A stretch of DNA of 64,000 nt from Aldrovandia affinis. Its lineage: Eukaryota; Chordata; Actinopteri; Notacanthiformes; Halosauridae. The stretch spans positions 782,506 to 846,505 of the forward strand of contig JAINUG010000165.1 in assembly GCA_029706075.1 (NCBI GenBank), read 5' to 3'. The position numbers and the translations under genes are program-made. A model generated the notes under the pieces. That model saw only the letters and a program-made list of their open reading frames with translations, made no database searches and was not told the DNA's origin. Of the stretch, positions 57,396 through 64,000 are shown piece after piece. The first letter of the stretch is position 1, and each line of letters opens with the position of its first letter.

Positions 57396-58028
57396 GTTGA
57401 CCTACTTGAAAATCTACTTTTGTACAATTTAGTCGGTTTGCTTTAAAGAAAACTTTATTTCTGTGAAACTTGTAGTTTACACCGTTCTTCTATACCCTCT
57501 CTCAGAATGAGATTCCTTTCAAATATAAAATGTGGACCTTTTACCCTTATAGATCACACATTCGTCCCTCCTATTATTTCATACGTATATTGGGCACACA
57601 TACACGTATGTATATAGATGTATTTTATACTTTATGCGAACTTATTTTGTTATACACAGAATATCTAGACTGTTTGTGAAATCCCTATGACTCACAACCC
57701 AGTACAGGCAGTCCCCGGGTTACCAACGAGATCTGTTCTTAAGTCTGTCTTTAAGTCGAATTTGTATGTAAGTCGGAACAGGCACATACAGTTCTTATTA
57801 ATCATCACTTAGTCAAATGTTTGTTTTAGTATAGTATTTATTTGACCTTTCTGTGCATATGAAACACTTAAGAAAAACTTCAAAATACAATAAAACATCT
57901 TAAACATAACATTCAGTACATAATAATACTGTAATAATAACAATACTGTAATATTAATAATACAGTAATAATAGAAGTAACTATGCACATACAGTACTCT
58001 AAAAAAAACAATAAAGAAAGGCTTCAAG

Positions 58029-58412
58029 GGGCTGGCGGATGGCCCAGCGGTCTAGTGCACCGCGCTTTGGAGCGGTGTGCGTTGCCCGTCAGAGACGCGG
58101 ATCGAAACCCGCGTTTCTACCAGACCGGCCCTGGTCGTCAGACCGATCGGAGGCAGCATTTGGCTGTCCGCCTCCGGGGGAGGGGGAAGGGAGAGCCGGC
58201 ACGAGTCCGCCGAGGAGAAGGTTAATGGAGTCCGTGGAAGATCTCCGTCTCAAAAGAAGGTGGGGTAATAGGTCCAGGAATACGAATCTCGTTCCCGGAG
58301 GACGGGCGGCGGACTCGTGAGGGTGGGGAATTGAAAATAAAATAGAGGGTATAATTGGCTACTAAATTGGGAGAAAAACGGGGGAAAAATCAGAAATAAA
58401 TTTATTTAAAAA
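58029..58412 (+). mobile_element. tRNA-derived SINE, 384 bp, inside the Tigger element
   Basis: Exact 16-bp target duplication AAAGAAAGGCTTCAAG at 58013-58028 and 58413-58428. The head contains ATGGCCCAGCGGTCTAGTGC (A box) and a GGATCGAAACCC B-box-like motif. The tail TAATTGGCTACTAAATTGGG is shared with the SINE at 29163, although the heads differ. Confidence 0.9.
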
Positions 58413-58423
58413 AAAGAAAGGCT

Positions 58424-58718
58424 TCAAGCCTTTTCTTGCACTAAAGAAAGGCTAATAGGCATATTACGCTGATTTTGGTCTTCTATCCAAATTATCAATA
58501 GCCTTTCCATCTCAATAATTAAACCATTGCGTTGCTTGGTAATAATCGTGGCATTCAACGGGGCATGGCCTTTCACATGCTCCATTATTCTCCCTTTGTC
58601 TTTTAAAATTGTTTTCAAAAAATTGATCGTTGACCGGCTGTAGCCTAATGCTTTCCCCAATGGCTGATGGCGTTTCAACTCTCTCCGATCTCTTTATTAT
58701 TTCAACTTTACTTTCCAT
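58424..58718 (-). pseudogene. Tigger transposase N-terminal HTH fragment
   Basis: Two overlapping frames together show ESKVEIIKRSER, GKALGYSRSTINFLKTI, IITKQRNGLIIEMERLL and WIEDQNQRNMPISLSLVQEK. This is the CENP-B-type DNA-binding start of Tigger transposases. One frameshift; the DDE domain is missing. Confidence 0.82.
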
Positions 58719-58914
58719 GGTGATTGTTTTCCTTTAAGAAAAATTGAAAACAAAGCAAAACTAAAATGTATTCAAATTAATATAATTTTAATAGGCCTTA
58801 TGGCACCCCGTTCGTAAGTACAAGTTGTCCGTAAGCCGGACGTTCGTAACCCGGGGACTGCCTGCACACTTGTAGTATGTGCCGGGTCCCCCCCCCCATG
58901 GAGACATGCAGAAA

Positions 58915-61375
58915 TGCTGATATTCCTCAATTTTTAATATTATTCATTTTTTTAATGAAAATAATATTTTTACTTTTTTCTTTTGCAGTACATGGAAAAA
59001 ATGTAAATCCATGAATTAATGTTAAGATGTATTTTGGTGATTTCGCTTATTAATAATATTAATAGGAAGTCTTGGGGACTTAAAGGACACCAAATACAGA
59101 GAATCGCCCACACTCATACACGCGGTTAATCAGTTAAGCAGGTGCTCCACTAAATGTGAAAAACAGGCTAGGTTTAGTTTGTAGTTAAACCTCGTCTGGC
59201 AGTTTAATCCGGCTGGCATGTGCGATGCTTGCGTAACAATGGAAGTTTTCATGAATTAGTTGACACTTTTGATACATTTTACAAATGCTTTAAATCATGG
59301 CCAATACTGCCACCAAAGCCAAAATGGATATCGGTTAAACCTTGATTAGGACAGTTGATGACTAGCTGCGCATAAAGCTATCTGACAGTTATCTGTGTAG
59401 CCGGTGGCATCATAGATATACTGTTTATGCGTAGATGCCGCATTCACCCTGTTCAGATACGTCTGGCTGTGAAAACGGTATGAAGAGGAATTAGCCTATG
59501 CAAAAATGCCACAAAGTTTTTTGTATATTTGTATAACTAAAGCAGCATTTGGTTATACAAATAGGAGAAACCATAGAAGCAAGGCTTGTGGGATAACTTT
59601 TCAAAAGTAAGTGGCAATTTCACTGTCACTTACAGCTGACGTTGAATGAATGACAGATATCACTATGATAACAAAACATAACGTTAGCTAGTTGACAAAC
59701 CATTTGTTAGGCAGGGTGATCCAACTTTCACCCTGGTTCTTAATGTGTATGTGATGGGCAAACATTGATTACTGCATAGCAATACTCCAATTCAATTCTA
59801 TAACACAAACACGATCGGTTACAAAACAATTTGCAGTCAATTCAAGTTGTACTATTTCATGTTGCCAATGGCAGAGGCACTTACTTGCCCAGACTTCTGT
59901 CAGGTGGTCATCCGTTCTCCTGCATGACTGTTTGGAAGGGAGTTAGAATAATTATCCAAGTGCCTGGATGAGTCTCAGAAATGTTAATGTTTTTGGAAAA
60001 TGTTTTCTTGAACCAGAATTTTTTTAAAGTGCATTTAAATTCAATGTTTAAAATCGGAATGTAATAATCATTCAATTCAGTTACAAACCATTAGTTTCAA
60101 CTTTGTTGAACTACAGATTCAATTTTTCCATACAATTATCCAATTCAAGCGTTACAGATTCAATATGCCATTCAAATTTGTGGTGGCACTAATATCACTA
60201 CATATGTAAATTTGGCTTATAAAAGTGATTTTACATGGAACGTTTAATCAATAAAACACATTGTGCACAAGAAATTGAAATATTTTTCTTGTGAGGGATA
60301 TTGAATTGGTAGCCTTTTGCCAGTTGTTTTAAGATCTTGCATTTCAAATGGAGCAAATACAAGTATTTTACATAAGAATTAGCTGCTTATTGTGGTCACA
60401 TTTTTTCAAGAGTTCAATTAGATTTTGAAAAAACATCATTACATGATGGGGGGTCTATAAAATCCAACAATGTTAAATTACATTTATGGAGATAGGGTAT
60501 ACACACAACATACACATACAATACATATATTGGTTTATTTGACAGGGACAGTATACAATTTTCAACATGCTTGTTACAGCATCCACTATTTTATGCCAAA
60601 TTCGATTGTAAAAAAAATACAAGTAAAAAAACAAATAACCATACATGTCTTAAAATGGTATTAAAAACACAACATTCAATCAAAGTTTGTGTAACTACAA
60701 ATACTGATTTGTTATTCAGTAAAAACAAATGGAATATCAGCATTAAACTTGTGAATAAATAGAAAACCTTGTCAAAAGTATCATAATAATAATGTCAAAG
60801 TCATAATAATAAAAAATAAAATAATTGTTTTATTTCATTAATGACATTTATGACAAAACAAAAAACAAAACAAACCCTGAGAACAACAAAGAATATGGTA
60901 ACTGAATTCATTGTGTTACTGAATAAAATGTTTGTCAGATGATGCAGTATATATAAAAGTACTCACTGAAATGTAACTGAAAATTGTGTTGTTTCTCATT
61001 AACCTTGCATTTTCCCATCACTTCTGCTAACATTACTGGAATCTGTTGGTACACCACTTAATCTATATCCCTGATGGTAGCTAGTTTGAATGCATGACAT
61101 TTATAGGCTAGCAGCATTGCCTACATTGACAATTCACAAAATTATATAATGTGGTGAAGTTATTGTGCAGTAATTGAATGATGGCTTCACCGATGGCAGG
61201 GGATCTCTAGACTGCAGTTGGTGTGCAAATATAAATATATCATTTAAGAAAATTCAATACATATTTTGGTCAAAAAATAAAGCAACACAATTTGAAGATA
61301 TTTTCAGGAATCTGCTTGTACCTGAATTAATTCTCCACTGCCCGCTTAAACTGAATCTCAATTAAAACACTTCCC
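58915..61375 (-). repeat. 3' flank of the znf7 unit (longest copy)
   Basis: Inverted relative to 35766-37794 and more complete, including the CTGTCAGGTGGTCATCC region near 59899. Like the znf4 flank it lacks the poly(A)-signal segment (GTTGGTGTGCAAATATAAAT at 61218). No coding seen. Confidence 0.8.
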
Positions 61376-62815
61376 TCACTTCATACATTTGTAGGGCTCA
61401 TCACCTGCTTGAATTTTCAGGTGGTACTTTAAATGACTGTTTTGGCTAAAACATTTCCCACACCGAGTACATTTGTAGGGCTTTTCACCTGTATGAATTC
61501 TCAGGTGGTACTTTAAATTACCTGCTTGGTTAAAACACTTCCCACACTGCATACATTTGTAGGGCTTTTCACCTGTATGAATTCTCAGGTGGCACTTTAA
61601 ATTATCTGCTTGGTTAAAACACTTCCCGCACTGCGTACAGGTATAGGGCTTTTCACCTGTATGACTTCTCAGGTGGCATTTTAAAGAAGCTGGTTGGTGA
61701 AAACACTTCCCACACTGAGTACATTTGTAGGGCTTTTCACCTGTATGAGTCATTTGGTGTTTCCTTAAACTGGCTGTGCAGTTAAAACACTTCCCACACT
61801 GAGTACATTTGTAAGGCTTTTCACCTGTATGAATTTTCAGGTGGATATTTAAATGAGCATCTTGGCTAAAACACTTCCCACACTGTGTACATTCGTAAGG
61901 CTTTTCACCTGTATGAATTCTCAGGTGGTACTTTAAATTACCTGCTTGGTTAAAACACTTCCCACACTGCATACATTTGTAGGGCTTTTCACCTGTATGA
62001 ACTTTCAAGTGGTTATTTAAATGAGACTTCCGACTAAAACACTTCCCGCACTGCGTACACGTATAGGGCTTTTCACCTGTATGACTTCTCAGGTGGCATT
62101 TTAAAGAAGCTGCTTGGTGAAAACACTTCCCACACTCAGTACATTTGTAGGGCTTTTCACCTGTATGAGTCATTTGGTGTTTCCTTAAACTGGCTGTGCA
62201 GTTAAAACACTTCCCACACTGAGTACATTTGTAAGGCTTTTCACCTGTATGAATTCTCAGGTGGGTATTTAAATGAGCATCTTGGCTAAAACACTTCCCA
62301 CACTGTGTACATTCGTAAGGCTTTTCACCTGTATGAATTCTCAGGTGGTACTTTAAATTACCTGCTTGGTTAAAACACTTCCCACACTGCATACATGTGT
62401 AGGGCTTTTCACCTGTATGAATTCTCATGTGGTCTTTTGAATTAGATTGTTCATTGATATTCATGAGATCACTCACTAAACTTTCACTGGATTCACATTT
62501 CATTTGATCAGATATTATCGTGACACGTTTAATATCCTGCAAGTCACTGTCCTGTTCAGTCTTAAGGTAGCCTCCATCATCAGTCTCTGTTTTGATCTGG
62601 TCAGGATGGAGGTGGGGTACATATCCCAGCTCTGTGCTGTCGACGCTCTCTGTCTTAATAAGATCCCCAGTGTGGGTGAAGCCCAGATCAGTTTCTGTTT
62701 TTATCAGTGACGTGTGTGTGTGGTGTAGATCACTGACCCCGCTGTGTGCTGCAACATACTCTGGCTCCAGTGTGTGGAGTCCTGGTGCAGCACACTCGGT
62801 CTCTGACTCTGCCAT
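61376..62815 (-). CDS. znf7: C2H2 zinc-finger protein, 12 fingers with a 5-finger duplication
   Basis: 479 aa from MAESETEC at 62815. Five psi-K-x-E motifs in the N-terminus. Helix residues -1,2,3,6: QGNY, QAHT, CASK, QASC, RSHN, QGNY, QAHI, CASK, QASC, QDNC, QGNY, QSHY. Fingers 1-5 and 6-10 are successive copies of a 420-bp block. The usual first finger (KLFKC) is missing; [15 protein letters not shown] follows the N-terminus directly. The last finger ends KIQ (His to Gln). Upstream exon codons ([10 protein letters not shown]...[10 protein letters not shown]) are in frame to 62952, where the acceptor lies. Probable nuclear DNA-binding protein, sister of znf4. Confidence 0.93.
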   Translation of the reverse strand: MAESETECAAPGLHTLEPEYVAAHSGVSDLHHTHTSLIKTETDLGFTHTGDLIKTESVDSTELGYVPHLHPDQIKTETDDGGYLKTEQDSDLQDIKRVTIISDQMKCESSESLVSDLMNINEQSNSKDHMRIHTGEKPYTCMQCGKCFNQAGNLKYHLRIHTGEKPYECTQCGKCFSQDAHLNTHLRIHTGEKPYKCTQCGKCFNCTASLRKHQMTHTGEKPYKCTECGKCFHQAASLKCHLRSHTGEKPYTCTQCGKCFSRKSHLNNHLKVHTGEKPYKCMQCGKCFNQAGNLKYHLRIHTGEKPYECTQCGKCFSQDAHLNIHLKIHTGEKPYKCTQCGKCFNCTASLRKHQMTHTGEKPYKCTQCGKCFHQPASLKCHLRSHTGEKPYTCTQCGKCFNQADNLKCHLRIHTGEKPYKCMQCGKCFNQAGNLKYHLRIHTGEKPYKCTRCGKCFSQNSHLKYHLKIQAGDEPYKCMK

Positions 62816-62952
62816 GTGGACAAACTCCAGTCCACTGAGTTCCTCTTCTTTTTGTCTGATCCTGTGCTGCTCAGTGAGCTCTGGTAGTGCGGTCTCAGAC
62901 AGACTCCTGTCTGCAACACACTGCTGCTCAAAGCTGTGCAGAAGTGCAGCTC

Positions 62953-63371
62953 CTGCAGGGAAACGGGGGTAGGGATTTAGCCTCAATCAAACTGGTCCTA
63001 CTGCACCAGAGGAGAGAAGTGTGTTGGCACACACATGCATCAATGCTATAAACCTGCATTAACTGATATAACATCACTTCCCACGGTAGATGCCAGTGGG
63101 AAATGTGCATTTTTTATGATTTCAATGGGCAAATTCTGCTTTATTCAAAGAAACAAAGAAATTAGCATTCATAAATTACATTACATTACAGGTAGTTATC
63201 TGTTTGTTTGTCAGGGTCATAGCAAAAGCATCGTCACAATGTAAAAAAACAACCATCAGATGCATTACATTAAGTGGTTATAGCCCAAGGATAATTTCCT
63301 AAATATGACCCCAATAACCTAGAAAACGAAAAGTATGCATCAAAAAATAAAAGCAAAAAATAAAAGATAGC
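62953..63371 (-). other. intron-like region upstream of the znf7 exon
   Basis: Shared unit sequence (CATCGTCACAATGTAAAAAA, ATATGACCCCAATAACC). The inverted repeat found in other units is deleted here, replaced by TTACATTACATTACAGG at about 63177. Confidence 0.6.
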
Positions 63372-63618
63372 TAGGGATGTAACGGTACACCGTTCGGTAC
63401 AGGACTTTAGGTTCGGTACTCGCTGTGAAATGGACGAATACAATCTTACTTTAACGCAGGTGTGGAACTTTTTTTGTGTGCGGTTGCAGCAGTATTGACG
63501 GACATTTTTTTTAATTTAAGGAAGAAAGTTATGTGCCTTACTTTGTTCAGTAAATTAAGGCCAATTAGCCACTGTGTACAAACTGCTTATGTTTTTCATT
63601 TCTTCCCCCCCCAAAAAA
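63372..63618. mobile_element. hAT-type MITE, right end deleted
   Basis: TAGGGATGTAACGGTACACC start and internal TTTAGGTTCGGTACTCGC match the MITEs at 7850 and 23691. The right terminal repeat and the adjacent unit sequence are missing after CTTCCCCCCCC. Confidence 0.75.
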
Positions 63619-64000
63619 ATGTGCAGTGTCCGTAGTGATTTATAACTGTGACGAGTCAATTCTGATATTCTGTGCATATATAAACTTTGCCTTCAGACAT
63701 GCAAAAACAAAGTACGATTGTCAACCAAGCAGCATTAAGTATGTATCTAAACTACAACTGGACAACATGTGGAAGAGCGGCACTAGAGAGTTATGAAGAC
63801 CAAACCGCATTTGCAGACGTCTGGCAGACGCTAAAACTGAACTAAACACAACATCGTCCCGGCAAACTTGGCCTGGATTTGTACATCAGGCTCTGATGGG
63901 GAGACATACGTTACCGGAGTGTCCAACTTGTGCGAAAGAAAACTAGCTACCATTGATTGGTCGTTTAAAAAACACACATACCCGTACTCGCTCTGATTAT
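63619..64000 (-). promoter_or_regulatory. 5' block of the znf7 unit, cut by the window edge
   Basis: Matches 8320-8700 (TATGAAGACCAAACCGCATT, GCAGACGTCTGGCAGACG, GGCAAACTTGGCCTGGATTT). The ETS/CCAAT part lies beyond the window. Confidence 0.45.

Larger units (their letters stand above)
57705..58864 (-). mobile_element. Tigger/pogo-like DNA transposon, non-autonomous, with nested SINE
   Basis: Ends CAGGCAGTCCCCGGGTTAC (57705) and GTAACCCGGGGACTGCCTG (58846-58864) are perfect inverted repeats. The left flank is TA; the right is CA, one change from TA. Inside are a short transposase N-terminus and a SINE at 58029-58412. Without the SINE and its duplicated target the element is about 760 bp. Confidence 0.88.

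Noticed and set aside
57983..58320. Three overlapping GC-rich frames near 58.1 kb
   Set aside because: They lie on the tRNA-derived SINE nested in the Tigger element.

Overview
The window looks like teleost fish chromosomal DNA, most likely from a salmonid/pike-type lineage. The evidence is two recognisable fish Tc1 transposon families, tRNA-derived fish SINEs, several non-LTR retrotransposon clades, (CA)n microsatellites, spliced gene structure and a tandem family of C2H2 zinc-finger (ZNF) genes. The species call is inference; teleost is well supported. No bacterial-type operons, CRISPR arrays, rRNA or free-standing tRNA genes were seen.

The core is a ZNF cluster of seven family members: znf1 (5492-6526, minus), znf2 (21796-22965, minus), znf3 (30880-31895, minus, pseudogene), znf4 (34329-35765, plus), znf5 (40183-42294, plus), znf6 (51779-53218, plus) and znf7 (61376-62815, minus), plus a two-finger relic at 37795-37975. 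Each functional-looking copy has one large coding exon behind a conserved 3' splice site. The N-terminal tail of about 110-125 residues carries five psi-K-x-E (SUMO-consensus) motifs. It is followed by 7 to 20 fingers of the unusual form C-x2-C-G-K-C-F. Each copy sits in a duplicated unit of several kb. The unit holds a 5' block with ETS (CCGGAAGT) and CCAAT motifs, an upstream region with a 26-bp inverted repeat and (in four units) a hAT MITE, the ZNF exon, a 3' UTR with AATAAA (lost in two copies), and an AT-rich 3' flank. Units are head-to-tail on the minus strand at left, head-to-head at about 32-34 kb, plus-strand between 34 and 53 kb, and inverted again at 61 kb.

Mobile DNA fills the spaces between units. 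1-4.5 kb: LINE remnant, near-complete Tc1 with an open transposase, and ZNF 3' flank. 4.5-5.5 kb: the 3' end of a gypsy element fused to the truncated 3' end of znf1. 9.6-16.3 kb: a composite of an LTR-like segment, a 42-bp minisatellite, gypsy pol fragments and a gypsy LTR split by a Tx1-like LINE with a 14-bp target-site duplication. 18.2-21.7 kb: a 3.46-kb DNA transposon with about 285-bp inverted ends, a TTA target duplication and a 668-codon reading frame ending in a CXC-type cysteine domain; I cannot place it in a named superfamily, and it is the best candidate for something undescribed. 24-28 kb: a Harbinger transposon and a Nimb/I-like LINE. 29-30 kb: a SINE and a solo retroviral LTR. 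31.9-33 and 38-38.8 kb: LINE fragments, a palindromic MITE and degenerate telomere-like repeats. 44.4-48.8 kb: a LINE nested in a SINE, a second (dead) Tc1 and a tandem/inverted repeat array. 56-58.9 kb: gypsy RNase H, a Gag-like fragment and a Tigger-like element with a nested SINE.

Inference: the ZNF family resembles other fast-expanding vertebrate ZNF families (KRAB-ZNF, cyprinid FINZ-ZNF) thought to repress transposons. Support comes from the SUMO-motif N-terminus, varied helix residues, shuffled finger arrays and transposon-rich setting. The sequence does not prove that role. Paralogous units supply natural empty sites, which date several insertions relative to the duplications.
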